A stretch of 64,000 nt of DNA from Occallatibacter savannae (lineage in GTDB: Bacteria; Acidobacteriota; Terriglobia; Terriglobales; Acidobacteriaceae). Positions 26,622 to 37,500 of this stretch are shown here, piece by piece. The position numbers were made by a program, and so were the translations under genes. The first letter of the stretch is position 1. The number at the start of each line of letters is the position of its first letter. The notes below the pieces were generated by a model. It ran no database searches. It worked only from the letters and a program-made list of their open reading frames with translations, and had not been told where the DNA came from. The stretch spans positions 62,001-126,000 of the forward strand of contig NZ_QFFY01000002.1 in NCBI RefSeq assembly GCF_003131205.1, in the 5' to 3' direction.

Positions 26622-29600
26622 ATGCTGAAAAATGTTGATGTTCTTCCTTACACTTTGCGGTCGTTTCGTTGTCAACTCTTCAAACCATCTGCCCTTGCCT
26701 GGGCCATCCTTTCTAGCCTTGCCTACCCGATGTTCGCCCAATCGCCAACGCCTGTGGCCGTTCCTACGTGGCGATACGATTTGAGCCACGCCGGACAGAA
26801 CACAAGCGAGACGGCTCTGAACCCATCCAATGTAAATCCCGCTTCCTTCGGCAAGCTGTTCTCTCTTCCCGTCGACAGCACGGTCTACGCGCAGCCGCTC
26901 TACATTCCCGGACTGACAATGAGCGACGGTCAAGTACATAACGTGCTCTTCGTCGCAACAGAGAACGACTCTATCTACGCATTCGACGCTGACTCCAACG
27001 GCGGCTCCAACGCTAAGCCGATCTGGCAAATCAGCCTGCTCTCCTCTGCCTACGGTGCAGCTTCGGGGGCTGTGGCAGTTCCATGGCAAGATAACGGCTC
27101 CCCGGACGTCGCACCGACTGTAGGGATCACTGGAACTCCTGCCATCGATGTCGCCACCAACACGATGTTCGTTGTCGGCTCGACCAAAGAGAATGGCTCT
27201 TATTTTTCGCGCCTCCACGCGATCAGCATCATCACCGGCAAAGAGCAGCCAAACAGTCCTGTGAACATTACTGCCACCGTGGCAGGAACGGGCAACGGCA
27301 GCTCAAACGGTCAGCTCTCGTTCAGCGCTCTCTGGGAGAACCAGCGACCCGCGCTCAATTTCTACAACGGGTACGTTTATATCGGCTATGCAGCCCATGG
27401 AGATAATGGTCCTTGGCATGGCTGGCTCTTTGCTTATAACAGCACGACGTTACAACAGACAGACGTCCTTTGCCTCTCTCCCAACGGTGTTGGTGCCGGA
27501 ATTTGGGCTTCGGGCGCGGGTCTGCCTATCGACACCGGTGTCTCCGGTGGCCGCATGTACATCGTCACGGGCAACGGTACTCGTACAAGCACGCCGCCGT
27601 TCACGTCCGGCGGCGCATACGGAGAGAGTGTCGTTGCCTTTAGTCTCGCAAATGGGAAAATCACCCCGGTGGACGTCTTCACTCCATTCAACTATCAAAC
27701 CCTAAACAGCCACGACTGGGATCAGGGCTCCGGCGGACTTTTAATGCCGCCTGATCAGCCTGGCTCCAACCCTCACATGCTCATCACCGCAGGGAAAGAG
27801 GGCCGTATCCTGGTCCTCAATCGCGATAACCTCGGCGGCTACGTTGCGGGAACGACCTACAGCACCAATGCGCTCCAAGACATCACCGGCGTTGTTCCGC
27901 AGGCTCAGGGATTCTGGAGCACACCAGCCTACTGGAATGGAAATGTCTATATGTGGGCCGAACAGAACGTTCCCATGCTCTTCAAATTGAATGGGGGCGT
28001 GTTGGATACGCAGCCCGACAGCAAGTCGTCCATTACCTCAGCCTTTCCCGATCCCACTTTCTCTATCTCCTCCGATGGGACACAAAACGGCATAGCCTGG
28101 GCCGTGCGGAGCGATCAGTTCAATACGAAGGGGCCCGGTGTTCTCTACGCATGGAACGCAAATGACCTCACCAGCACGATTTATCAGAGCGATGCGAACC
28201 CAGCACGGGATAATGTCGGCCCCGCCAATAAGTTCTCCGTGCCGGTTGTAACCAACGGAAAGGTCTACGTCGCCGCACAAAAGGAAGTGGATGTGTTCGG
28301 GCTGCTCAATGGGCAGCCTTTCGCCTCAGCTCCCGTCATCAGCCCCAATGGGGGCGCATTCACAACGGCTCAGAGCGTCACGCTGACCTCTTCAACACCG
28401 TCGGCTGCGATCTACTACACTCTTGACGGATCTACTCCGACACCCGCGTCTACCTCGTACACGGGAGCCATTTCTGTCAGCACCGATGCAACACTTAAGG
28501 CAATCGCTAGTGCTCCCGGATACGTTCAGAGTAGCATCAGCGCCGCCTCATTCACTTTCTCTTCGCAGACCGCTCCCGTGACGTTCTCGCCAGGTGGCGG
28601 CACTTATGGATCCGCTCAGAATGTCATGCTTTCTGATGCCGACAGCAATGCGAAGATTTATTACACTGCCGACGGTTCGACTCCTTCGGCATCCTCTGCG
28701 CTCTACTCTGGGCCGATCCAAGTCACGGTATCGCAAACGATCAAAGCCATCGCGATTGATCCAAATCTCCAGAACAGCAATATCAGCAGTGGAGCCTACG
28801 TCATCCAGGTCGGCGGCAATTCCATCAACTTCAGCAACGGTTTCTCTTCTACGACAGGCCTTCAGTTTAACGGCAGCGCAGTTGCAAGCAACGACACTCG
28901 ACTGCAACTCACCAATGGAGGGCTGAACGAAGCCGGCAGCGTATTCTGGAACACTCCCATTAACGTCCAGGCCTTCACTACTACCTTCCAATTTCAACTG
29001 TCTAATGCTCAAGGCAACGGCTTCACGTTTACCATCCAGAATTCCGGCCCAACTGCGCTCGGCGGAAACTCTGCAGGTCTCGGTTATCAAAACATCCCGA
29101 AAAGCGTCGCAGTAAAGTTCAACTTCTATAACTACAACGGCGAGGGAAGCGACTCTACAGGCTTCTACACCAACGGACAGGCGCCGGTCACTCCCACTGT
29201 GGACGTCAGTCCCAGCGGGATCCAACTTGGAAGTGGCGACTCAATCCAGGCCACGATCTCCTACACGGGCTCGACCCTCACGCTCAAACTCCTCGATTTG
29301 GTGACAAACAAAACGTTCACCTATTCACAGTCAATGAATATACCCGCTATTGTTGGTGGAAACCTCGCTTACGTAGGCTTCACTGGGGGCACCGGCGGAC
29401 TCTCCGCAAGCCAAAAACTCGTTAGTTGGACCTACACGACTCAAGCCGTTCGTCCTGCATTCTTGCCCGGGGGAGGGACCTATTCCTCGCAACAAAACGT
29501 AAAGCTCACGAGCCAAACACCCGACGCAGTCATTTACTACACCACCGATGGCTCAACACCGACACCCGCGTCCAACCAATACACAAGGCCAATAACTGTC

Positions 29601-30023
29601 GCCAGCTCTGAGACGATCAGGGCAATCGCCGTCAGTCCAACCCTCGGAACGAGCGTAGTTTCGGGCACTTCTTACGTGATTCAGGCGTCGACATCAAACG
29701 CATCCTTCATGCTTTCAGGTAGCACCTTCACTATCACATGGCGGGGCGGCTCTATCCACGTCCCAATCACCGTGACTCCGAAGGGCGGCTTCACGGGTGC
29801 CGTACCTCTCACCTGTTCGGTTGTCGGACCTTCAGGGGCTATCAGCGTTCCCACCTGCACTGTATCAACCCAGCCGCCAGCGATAACCGGTACTGCGCCA
29901 GTGAAAGGCTACGTATATGTACAAACTGCAAAAACGACCACCATTGGCAACTACACCCTTCAAGTCCAGGGCACGCACAATGGTTTGAACGCATCGGCGA
30001 AGATTCCTTTTGCGGTGCAGTAG
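26622..30023 (+). CDS. Giant secreted protein: PQQ-type propeller, CHB_HEX_C repeats and L-type lectin domain
   Basis: A 1133-residue exported protein. After the signal sequence (to about FAQS, residue 40), residues ~45-565 form a beta-propeller of the quinoprotein/PQQ-repeat type. It is followed by two chitobiase C-terminal-like modules (~566-648 and 649-730; IYYTLDGSTPTP and IYYTADGSTPSA), a legume/L-type lectin-like domain (~730-943; FSNGF, FTFTIQNSGP, VAVKFNFYNY, GLGYQ), a third chitobiase module (~944-1025) and an Ig-like C-terminus. The probable role is binding or sensing extracellular glycans; a catalytic activity is not evident. A GAAGG ribosome site precedes the ATG and terminator-like hairpins follow. 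Confidence 0.85.
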   Translation: MLKNVDVLPYTLRSFRCQLFKPSALAWAILSSLAYPMFAQSPTPVAVPTWRYDLSHAGQNTSETALNPSNVNPASFGKLFSLPVDSTVYAQPLYIPGLTMSDGQVHNVLFVATENDSIYAFDADSNGGSNAKPIWQISLLSSAYGAASGAVAVPWQDNGSPDVAPTVGITGTPAIDVATNTMFVVGSTKENGSYFSRLHAISIITGKEQPNSPVNITATVAGTGNGSSNGQLSFSALWENQRPALNFYNGYVYIGYAAHGDNGPWHGWLFAYNSTTLQQTDVLCLSPNGVGAGIWASGAGLPIDTGVSGGRMYIVTGNGTRTSTPPFTSGGAYGESVVAFSLANGKITPVDVFTPFNYQTLNSHDWDQGSGGLLMPPDQPGSNPHMLITAGKEGRILVLNRDNLGGYVAGTTYSTNALQDITGVVPQAQGFWSTPAYWNGNVYMWAEQNVPMLFKLNGGVLDTQPDSKSSITSAFPDPTFSISSDGTQNGIAWAVRSDQFNTKGPGVLYAWNANDLTSTIYQSDANPARDNVGPANKFSVPVVTNGKVYVAAQKEVDVFGLLNGQPFASAPVISPNGGAFTTAQSVTLTSSTPSAAIYYTLDGSTPTPASTSYTGAISVSTDATLKAIASAPGYVQSSISAASFTFSSQTAPVTFSPGGGTYGSAQNVMLSDADSNAKIYYTADGSTPSASSALYSGPIQVTVSQTIKAIAIDPNLQNSNISSGAYVIQVGGNSINFSNGFSSTTGLQFNGSAVASNDTRLQLTNGGLNEAGSVFWNTPINVQAFTTTFQFQLSNAQGNGFTFTIQNSGPTALGGNSAGLGYQNIPKSVAVKFNFYNYNGEGSDSTGFYTNGQAPVTPTVDVSPSGIQLGSGDSIQATISYTGSTLTLKLLDLVTNKTFTYSQSMNIPAIVGGNLAYVGFTGGTGGLSASQKLVSWTYTTQAVRPAFLPGGGTYSSQQNVKLTSQTPDAVIYYTTDGSTPTPASNQYTRPITVASSETIRAIAVSPTLGTSVVSGTSYVIQASTSNASFMLSGSTFTITWRGGSIHVPITVTPKGGFTGAVPLTCSVVGPSGAISVPTCTVSTQPPAITGTAPVKGYVYVQTAKTTTIGNYTLQVQGTHNGLNASAKIPFAVQ

Positions 30024-30187
30024 GAGCTCTGAACAAAAGATGCCGAAGGCTCTCTCCCACTCCGGCACCTATATCTCTTTCTCAAGCCCCGTCGACCGCG
30101 GAAAACGTCCATGCAACGGGTACAAGCCTTCTGACATCGGAGCAAGCAAGCATGCCCCGTGAATCTCTGCGGGACCTGTATTCAGCA

Positions 30188-30236
30188 CCACAGATTGTGA
30201 TCGGCAGGCTGCCTTAATCGCAATCTGTGGCTTTTT
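30188..30236 (+). terminator. Rho-independent terminator after the propeller-lectin gene
   Basis: A perfect 10-bp stem (CCACAGATTG paired with CAATCTGTGG) with a 23-nt loop is followed by CTTTTTAG. It lies 165 nt after the stop codon. Confidence 0.75.
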
Positions 30237-30778
30237 AGGTTCGACGGCCTTTTTCTCTCAGAGTGACTTCTTCACCCTCGACGGGAGGAATGAACGGACG
30301 GCAAAATCATCTCTGTGCTGGCTTCCCCGATTATCCTAAAGCGCAAACAAATTGCTGAGGTCGTTGTCTATACCCTCGAGCCCTTTATTTCCCGCCCCGT
30401 GAAGCTCACCTCAAATTACCTGCCTGAGCGAACGACGTTTCTCGGACGTTTGTTTGCACACTAGAACATGAGGCACCACTTTTTAGTCATTACTGCGGTT
30501 CGATCGCCTGGCGATACTCATGAAAATCCTTGCTATGCTTTGCACAGTTAGCTGAAAAAAGCAGAGAACTTGCCCGGAGAGTCCGTTGCACGTCTTCGGG
30601 CGACTTTTAGAAAGCGGTAGGCTAGCGTCGCAGCGTCCGGGACGTTCATCAGAACGGAGCCACTCAAGATCGTTCACCGCTCAGCAAATCGAGCGTCAAG
30701 CCCGGCTCAATTGTGAACATTTTTATAAAGACTGGTATGCTGATCTTACAAACGAACGATCCCTAACAACCAAGGAAT
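30237..30778. other. Intergenic stretch with a small MNDLEWL repeat
   Basis: No full gene seen. On the minus strand at about 30615-30677 a short open frame begins MNDLEWL.SDER, matching the start of a plus-strand frame at 48028. The two similar frames diverge after about a dozen codons. Confidence 0.35.
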
Positions 30779-30815
30779 CGCCCGAAGTGCCCCGAGGCAT
30801 TCGGGCGTTTTTTTT
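30779..30815 (+). terminator. Strong rho-independent terminator
   Basis: CGCCCGAA pairs with TTCGGGCG around a loop that itself contains GTGCCCCGAGGCA, and eight T residues follow directly. No gene lies just upstream on the plus strand, so it may terminate an unrecognised small RNA or transcription from farther upstream. Confidence 0.85.
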
Positions 30816-31211
30816 ACTTTGCGAGCTCGGCCGAAAAGCTGCGCAAATCCCAATCGCTGAATCGAGCTTCCCAGCATAATTTCCGAACCGGCCCGCCTTG
30901 GGCTGCTCCGGCACACCTCTTACACGGTGGAGTTTCGAAATGAGAGATGTGGGTGGTACACGATTCCAGCATTGGGAAGACATTTTATTCCTCCCGGGTG
31001 GGGTCCGATTCTCCCTCTTAATCGCGCTCAGGATTCGGAACGAAAGGCTCCTTAGCCTGGCTTGAATTGCAGCTCCGGCCCACACAGCCCTTCGCGCCGC
31101 AGCACTATCGCACCGCTCCAACAGATTCATCCCGGCCGCCTCGATGCCGGGAACTGTCAGACTACCTCCAATCTTTTGACCGCGAACGAGCCCGGGGCTA
31201 TACTCTCGCGC
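30816..31211. other. Intergenic region upstream of the HhH-like small protein
   Basis: No ORF of quality; likely promoter region of the gene at 31212. Confidence 0.35.
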
Positions 31212-31430
31212 ATGGCAGACATATCAAAACACGTGGATAAGGCTTACGAGCAGATGTCCTTCGAACAGTTAGCAGAGGCGCCGGTGGACGCACTTCAGGG
31301 CGTATCGAAGGGAGATGCTGAATTATTGGAGAAGGCATTCAAGATACGAACAATCCGCGATTTGGCCGAAAGTAAGTACTACAGGTGGGCCCAAGCGATC
31401 GTGCATCTGGCTCAGACCTCCAAACACTAG
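31212..31430 (+). CDS. Small helix-hairpin-helix-like protein, hypothetical
   Basis: Seventy-two residues (MADISKHVDKAYEQMSFEQL, then LQGVSKGDAELLEKAFKIRT) resembling a helix-hairpin-helix or SAP-like fold: the LQGVSKGDA segment is a typical hairpin turn between helices and the C-terminus (WAQAIVHLAQT) is an amphipathic helix. Such modules bind DNA or protein without sequence specificity. The longer in-frame start at 31062 gives an unlikely extension. Stand-alone gene. Confidence 0.6.
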   Translation: MADISKHVDKAYEQMSFEQLAEAPVDALQGVSKGDAELLEKAFKIRTIRDLAESKYYRWAQAIVHLAQTSKH

Positions 31431-31557
31431 CCCTCTTTTCGTCGGCACATTCGACACTCGACTCCAAGCGGCCGCACTCCGCAGCCGCGAACAGTGTCAG
31501 ACGTCCGGATCGCGAAGGTGCGCTATTCGCGGCATTCTTTGTTTTTCAGACTCCGGC

Positions 31558-32040
31558 TTATCGATTAAGCCGGTAGCCCCCATTAGGAGGCTCAACTTCC
31601 CGGTCAGCAGCCGAGCGTTGCACGAAGGCGGGTTGCGTTTGAAAAAGGGGAAGCCCCTTTAGGAACTCAGCAAGCCTCGTGAGATTGACAAGAGTCTCCG
31701 ATCTGTTCTCGCGCTCGCTCAGGCAATCATCCTCGGCGGGCGGCACAAATGAGAATTCGACGCTGTCTTGGCCGACCCGTACGTCTGTCGCGCTTACGGT
31801 AAGGGATATGCCCATCCCTTCTTCATCAGTTCGCTCCAGAGTGATCGGAAAGGATGTTCCAGGAACCCATCGATCTTCAGTGAGCATATAGAAACCAGCA
31901 ATACTGAAATTCCCGACCCTTAAATCTCTTGAGCCACGCATCCTACCAAGGTAGGCGGTTAGAGGAGGGTTGGCATAGCGGCTCGCGATACGTTTATCTG
32001 GGCAGATCCAGCTAATGAGCCTCTTGAAGAAGGGCTTCAT
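31558..32040 (-). CDS. PilZ-domain protein (c-di-GMP-binding-like)
   Basis: PilZ domains bind cyclic di-GMP through an RxxxR segment and a (D/N)xSxxG motif. Here DKRIASRY lies near residue 15 and VGNFSIAGFYMLTE supplies an NxSxxG-like motif (N-F-S-I-A-G) some 30 residues later, so binding is plausible. The following sequence (WVPGTSFPITLERTDEEGMG, then VSATDVRVG) is the beta-barrel. The chosen start gives MKPFFKRLISW; an in-frame start at 32154 would add 38 residues without PilZ character. No ribosome site decides between them. It is divergent from the DNA ligase gene. Confidence 0.75.
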   Translation of the reverse strand: MKPFFKRLISWICPDKRIASRYANPPLTAYLGRMRGSRDLRVGNFSIAGFYMLTEDRWVPGTSFPITLERTDEEGMGISLTVSATDVRVGQDSVEFSFVPPAEDDCLSERENRSETLVNLTRLAEFLKGLPLFQTQPAFVQRSAADREVEPPNGGYRLNR

Positions 32041-32256
32041 AGCATTCGAAGAAATTGAAGAACTATCGGGGCGACTGACGGGAAATGCAGGGGGTTGCGA
32101 TGCAATTTCAACTGCTGTGTCTCTTATAGCTCTCACGATACGGGGCCCTTCCACTCAAGACCGTAACATCGCAGAAATTCCGAGCGTATCGAAGAAGTTG
32201 ACAACATCTGTACGGGATGGGCCAGAAGGTTGTTATTTTAGGGGCACTAGAACGCG

Positions 32257-33201
32257 ATGAACCTCACTTTCACCAAGCCGATGGAGTGTCTCCCCGCGAA
32301 AAAGCTGCCTACCGGTCCAATGTGGACGTATGAGATCAAACTCGATGGGTTCAGGGTCGAAGCGGTTCGCACAGGGGATCACGTCACTCTGTATTCGAAG
32401 CAGGGAAAGCTCCTGACAAGACAGTTCATGCAGGTGGCCCTAGAACTGGAGAGCCTGCCACCATACACAGTGCTCGACGGTGAACTGGTCACGCTGGATG
32501 AGAGTGGAGTGCCGCGGTTCAACCTGCTCCAGAACTATCGGAGCGGTTCAGCCCACCTGATGTACTTCGCGTTCGACATCTTGGTGCATAATGGAGGTGA
32601 CATTTCGAAACTGCAATTATTTGAACGCCGGAAGCTCCTGCGGTCACTACTTACACGCGGGCCACACGTTGACTTGGCCGCTTGGTCGAGTGATTTGAAT
32701 GCTTTGGAGCAGTTCGCAAGAGAGAACAAGCTCGAAGGGATCGTGGCTAAACGAGCTGATGGCCGATACGAACCTGGCAGGCGTTCAGGAAGCTGGGTAA
32801 AGCTCAGGTTCAATTGTCGGCAAGAGTTCGTGATTGGCGGATTCACCCCGAGCGATCTCGGGCTGGATGCGCTTCTGGTCGGGATCTACAAGGACAAGGA
32901 ACTGAGATTTGCGGGAGCAGTGCGAGGCGGATTCACTCCCCAGTTGCGTCGGCAGGTGCGCGACGGACTGAATTCCCTAGTCGTGACTTCCTGCCCTTTT
33001 GTGAACCTTCCAGACAGGCGGCAGGGCGCCTGGGGACAGGGGATCACAAAAGCGAAGTTGAAAGCCTGCATATGGCTGAAGCCTACCGCAGTGGCAGAGA
33101 TCGAGTTCGCTGAGTGGACGCCAGATGAACGATTGAGACACGCTGCATTCGTTGGACTACGAAGTGACAGGAAGGCGACGCAGGTAATCCGGGAAACCTG
33201 A
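32257..33201 (+). CDS. ATP-dependent DNA ligase domain protein (LigD/LigC type)
   Basis: Seals DNA nicks through an enzyme-adenylate intermediate. The adenylation lysine is K28 in motif I (EIKLDGFR), motif III-like DGELVTLD lies at about 74-81, the motif-IV-like EGIVAKR segment near 166-172 and motif V near WVKLRF; an OB-fold follows (IGGFTP...LLVGIY). Only the ligase core is present (314 aa): no polymerase, nuclease or Ku gene is nearby, so a full NHEJ system is not indicated here. Two fragments of a similar gene occur at 23161 and near 58.7 kb. Confidence 0.88.
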   Translation: MNLTFTKPMECLPAKKLPTGPMWTYEIKLDGFRVEAVRTGDHVTLYSKQGKLLTRQFMQVALELESLPPYTVLDGELVTLDESGVPRFNLLQNYRSGSAHLMYFAFDILVHNGGDISKLQLFERRKLLRSLLTRGPHVDLAAWSSDLNALEQFARENKLEGIVAKRADGRYEPGRRSGSWVKLRFNCRQEFVIGGFTPSDLGLDALLVGIYKDKELRFAGAVRGGFTPQLRRQVRDGLNSLVVTSCPFVNLPDRRQGAWGQGITKAKLKACIWLKPTAVAEIEFAEWTPDERLRHAAFVGLRSDRKATQVIRET

Positions 33202-33206
33202 GCATT

Positions 33207-33557
33207 TCAGCCGTGCTCGAAAGCTACTTTCCAATGGTATTCAGCGGGTATCTCGTTCTCAAGACCCGCTCGAGATAAACGTTGCTCAAACGCGCGCTGG
33301 CATACGACCTGTGCTGACTCCCTCGTATTCATTGCACCCTCGCGCAATACCAAGTTGTCTGCTGTCCGAATCGACCAACACCAGACATTATAGTCAAGAG
33401 TTTCAATACGGAGCTCAACGATGCGGCCAGCAACGTTGACGGCACAGCTAAAGGTCATTAACGCGGCCCGGAACAGCAAAGATGCTTCACTGTACCACGC
33501 GACGGGTGATTTTTTGCCCGTGTTGAAGGCAAGTCTTCTCCCATTCGCTTTGGGCAA
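33207..33557 (-). CDS. Hypothetical protein convergent to the ligase gene
   Basis: A 116-residue open frame from a TTG, or 83 residues from an internal ATG at 33458. The middle (GRIVELRIETLDYNVWCWSIRTADNLVLREG) is beta-rich and protein-like. It ends 5 nt from the ligase stop on the opposite strand. No family recognised and the start is uncertain. Confidence 0.4.
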   Translation of the reverse strand: MPKANGRRLAFNTGKKSPVAWYSEASLLFRAALMTFSCAVNVAGRIVELRIETLDYNVWCWSIRTADNLVLREGAMNTRESAQVVCQRAFEQRLSRAGLENEIPAEYHWKVAFEHG

Positions 33558-33676
33558 GAATAGGGTTATGTCCGAGTAGCGGGTCAGAACGAAGCCGCAG
33601 GCGCCGCGTCAGCTGCCGTGCTGGCTGACGAGTAGTTTGGCGGCCGGGGTAGGTTGTGAGTCGCAAGAGGTAACCC

Positions 33677-34330
33677 ACTGTGACTCGTCTTCGCAAAATG
33701 ATGCTCGAAGGGCTCGAGCGTCGCAACTACTGCGCAGACGTGACGCGACGTTATCTGGCGTTTCGTCGAGCGGTTCGCACAGCACTTCGGCGAGTCGCCG
33801 GACAAGCTGGGTCCGGATCATCTGCGCAGCTACCAGGCGGATCTGCTCCGGCGAGCGGAAGCTCTGCCCTGGATCTGTCGAGAACCATGTCGCCGCGCTG
33901 CGATTCTTCTACGTACGCACGCTGCGCCGCCATGAGTTCCGCGAGTTTCTGCCCTATCCCAAGACGCACAGGAAGCTGCCCGAGATCCTCAGCCAGGAAG
34001 AAGTGGCACGTCTGATCGACGCCAGCGCGACTCTATTTCAACGCAAGATGCTGATGGTTCTCTACGGCACCGGCATGCGCCGGTCAGAACTGGCACGCTT
34101 GAAGATCGCCCACATAGCCAACGCCTGGTCATCCACGTGGTCGATGATAAGGGGCACAAGGACCGCGATCTGCCTTTGAGTTCGACCTTGCTCGAGAACC
34201 TGCGCGCGTACTGGCGATGGCTCAAGCCACGCACCTACCTGTTGCCGTCCCGCATGCACCGCGATCACGAGCAGCCGATCAGCGACTAGATCGTGTGGCG
34301 GGGATGCACGCAGGCGAAGAAGAACGGCAT
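33677..34330 (+). pseudogene. Tyrosine recombinase pseudogene (XerC/D-like), frameshifted
   Basis: Reading across three frames reconstructs an XerC/D-like recombinase: TRLRKMMLEGLERRNY, then DKLGPDHLRSYQADLLRR, VAALRFFYVRTLRRHEFRE, LPEILSQEEVARLIDAS and VLYGTGMRRSELARL (carrying the first catalytic arginine), followed by VVDDKGHKDRDLPLS and an in-frame stop in the HEQPISD segment. Several single-base changes break the frame and the C-terminal HxxR/Y part is missing, so it is inactive. It belongs to the type often found next to IS91-like or gene-cassette recombination sites. Confidence 0.75.
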
Positions 34331-34568
34331 CGCCTGACGACCTTGCCGGCAACGTGATACATGAGCTCATTGTCTAAGCCGAGTCGGAACCCCTCCCCCT
34401 CAAAGCAGTTCCGCTGTAATTTGAAATTCTCGTTTCAGAGCCGTGGGGCTCTGATATACAAAGGAGTCGATTTCCCTCTGCCGTTCCAAGAGGGTCTTCA
34501 TCAGCAAGGGGTCGTTTCGGTTCTACATTCCCAGCCATTCACACATTCCGAGATCAGAGGAGGCTCAG
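34331..34568. other. Upstream region of the large receptor gene
   Basis: No coding frame; contains the presumed promoter. A strong ribosome site (AGAGGAGG) ends just before the ATG at 34569. Confidence 0.5.
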
Positions 34569-37500
34569 ATGCGGCACACGCGTACGGCACTTGTCCTACT
34601 GGCTTATGTTCTCTGCTGCTGCGTTCCCTTGTTCGGTCAAGCGACAACTTCTCTGCGCGGCCACGTGACAGACTCGAGCGGAGCTGCCATTTCCGGTGCG
34701 CGCTGCGAACTGATTCTGACAGCGACCGGGGCGACAAGGCAGGGCAAGACAGATGAAACGGGAGAGTACCAGTTTGCCCAGCTTCCTCCGGGGGAGTATT
34801 TACTTCGAGTGAGTGAGCAGGGTTTCTCCACGACCGAAAAGCGCGGGATGAATCTGCTTGTCGGTCAGCCCGCGACTGAAGATGTGGTGTTGTCGATCGC
34901 GAACGTCACCCAGGACGTGAAGGTCGAAGTCGATGTGCAGCCAATGCTCAACACCACTGACGCCACGTTGGGAAACGCGTTCTCTCAGGAACACATTGAG
35001 TCTCTGCCGATCGAGGGCAGGAATGTTCCCGACTTGCTGAGCCTGCAGCCCGGCGTCACGTTTCTCGGCCGAACAGATTCGAATAATGGAACCAACTCGG
35101 TGGGTAACAGCGCCGGCGACTCACGAAGCGGCGCTGTGAATGGCGGACACAGCGATCAGTCGAATATCACGCTGGACGGCGTTGACGTAAACGACATTAA
35201 CAACGGCTACGCATTTACCAGCGTGCTGCGCGTGACGCAGGACTCAATCTCAGAGTTTCGAGTGACGACCAGCAATCCCGATGCCGCCGAGGGCCGATCG
35301 TCCGGAGCTCAAGTCGGGCTCGTAACGAGGAGCGGCACAAACCACATTCATGGCTCGGCTTACGAATACAACCGCAGCAGCCTTTTCGAAGCCAATTCGT
35401 TCTTCAACAAGCAGCAGCAACTTGATGCGGGCGAAGCCAACCGGCCGCCCAAGCTCATCCGCAATGTCTTCGGAGCTGCCGTCGGTGGCCCGATCCTGCG
35501 GGATCGCGCGTTTTACTTCCTTAATTACGAAGGCCGGCGTGATGCCGAAGGTGAAAGCGTCTATGCCGGCACCGTGCCCACTCCAAGCTTTCGCGCCGGC
35601 AACATTCAGTATGTCAACGCGTCGGGTACCATCACGACCTTAACGCCGTCGCAGATCCAGGGTATGGACCCACAGGGTATCGGCGTTAACCAGAACGTGC
35701 TGTCGATTTTCGCGAAGTATCCTCAGCCGAACGACCCAAGTCAGGGCGACTCCTTGAACACGCAGGGATTCCGGTTCCCCTACAACGTGCACCGTACCTA
35801 CAACACCTATATCGCACGCGGCGACTGGAACATTACCGGCAAGCAGAGCATTTTCTGGCGAGGCAATCTGCAAAACGATGATGAGCCCACCACACCTGCA
35901 TTTCCCGGTGAGCCGCCATCCACGCGGGTGTTGACCAACAACAAGGGCTACGCGATGGGATACACGGCGGTGATCACTCCAAACCTGGTGAACGCAGTGC
36001 GGTACGGGTTCACGCGCCAGGGGGTAGAGAATGCAGGGCTCTCGAATCAGCCGGAGGTGAGCTTCAACGGAGTTGCCGCGCCACAGGCATTCACGCGCAG
36101 CACAGGCGTAATTATTCCCCTGCACAACGTTGTGGACGATCTGTCATGGACGAAGCATGATCACAGCTTTCAGTTCGGACTGAACCTTCGCTTCATCGAC
36201 GATCAGCGGACAAGCAATGCCAATTCTTTCCCGGGTGGCCAGATGAATGCCGGCTGGCTCTCTAACGGATCGACCGTCGCCGGCAATGGGGGCCCGTTCG
36301 ATCCCGCCGCATACGGATACCCCGCCGTGGCCAAGAGCTTCAAGAATCGCTACAACGCCGCATTGCTGAGCGACGTAGGCATCATCACCGAAGGCGACGC
36401 AGTTTATAACTACACAAAACAGGGGACGGCCCTGGCGCTTGGAACTCCGCTCAAGCGCGACTACCGGTGGAATGAGTACGAGTTCTACGCGCAGGACTCG
36501 TGGAAGGCTCGCAAGAGCCTGACCATCACCTACGGAGTTCGCTACTCTTTGCTGCAGCCGCCAGTAGAGACCAGCGGAACGCAGGTAGGCACCTGCAAAC
36601 TCTCTGGCGGAGCCTGCAGGCCTTACGCACTTAACGACTATTTCCAGGGAAGCGCAGCGCAGGCGGCTGGAGGCGGAGCCGCGAACGCAGTGGGAGAGAT
36701 CGGCTTCGACCTCAACGGGCGATCGAATGGCAAACCCGATTTCTGGAACATGGAGAAAAAAGACATCGGACCTCGAGTCGCGTTCGCGTATTCGCCCAGC
36801 GCGAAGGGCGGACTGCTGAACAAGATGTTCGGAGATGGAAAGAGCAGCATCCGAGCCGGGTACTCATTGGTCTTCGATCACTTCGGAGCGGCGACCGTAA
36901 ATACCTTCGACACCAGCGGTTCCTTCGGGCTTTCATCGCAAATTTCAAATGTGCCCGGGTCAGTGGACGTCGGCACGGCGCCTCGGTTCACAAGTATCAC
37001 GTCGATTCCGGCGCAGGTTATCCCGTCAGCACCTCCGGGCGGGTTCCCTGCGGTTCCCGATCCGTCTCTGTTCGCGATCAGTTGGGGATTGGATTCAAAG
37101 ATCAAGACTCCTTATTCGCATCTGCTCGATTTCTCCATCGCGCGACAACTCCATAACGGATCGTCCATCGAGATTGCGTACGTAGGCAGGCTGGCTCATC
37201 GTCTGCTGGCGCAAGAAGACGTGGCAATGCCCATCAATCTGCAGGCCGGCGGCTCTACCTACTTTGCCGAGGCTGCCAAGATGTCCAAGCTTGCCAGGGC
37301 CGGTACGGATGTAGGCGCGATCCAGCCCAGTGCGTATTGGGAAAAACTCTTCGGCGCGCTGGACAACGTGGATCTTGGGTACGGGGCTGGACCCGCCTCT
37401 GCGACGCAAAACGTCTACCAGGTTTTTCAGCAGACTCTCTACAACGAGACGTACGCGCTTTTCTCCCTGGATTTGCCTGATTCGCAAACGGGAGCTGGCA

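Noticed and set aside
32257..33201. Complete bacterial NHEJ (Ku plus LigD) locus
   Set aside because: Only the ligase domain is present; no Ku, polymerase or phosphoesterase domain is nearby.
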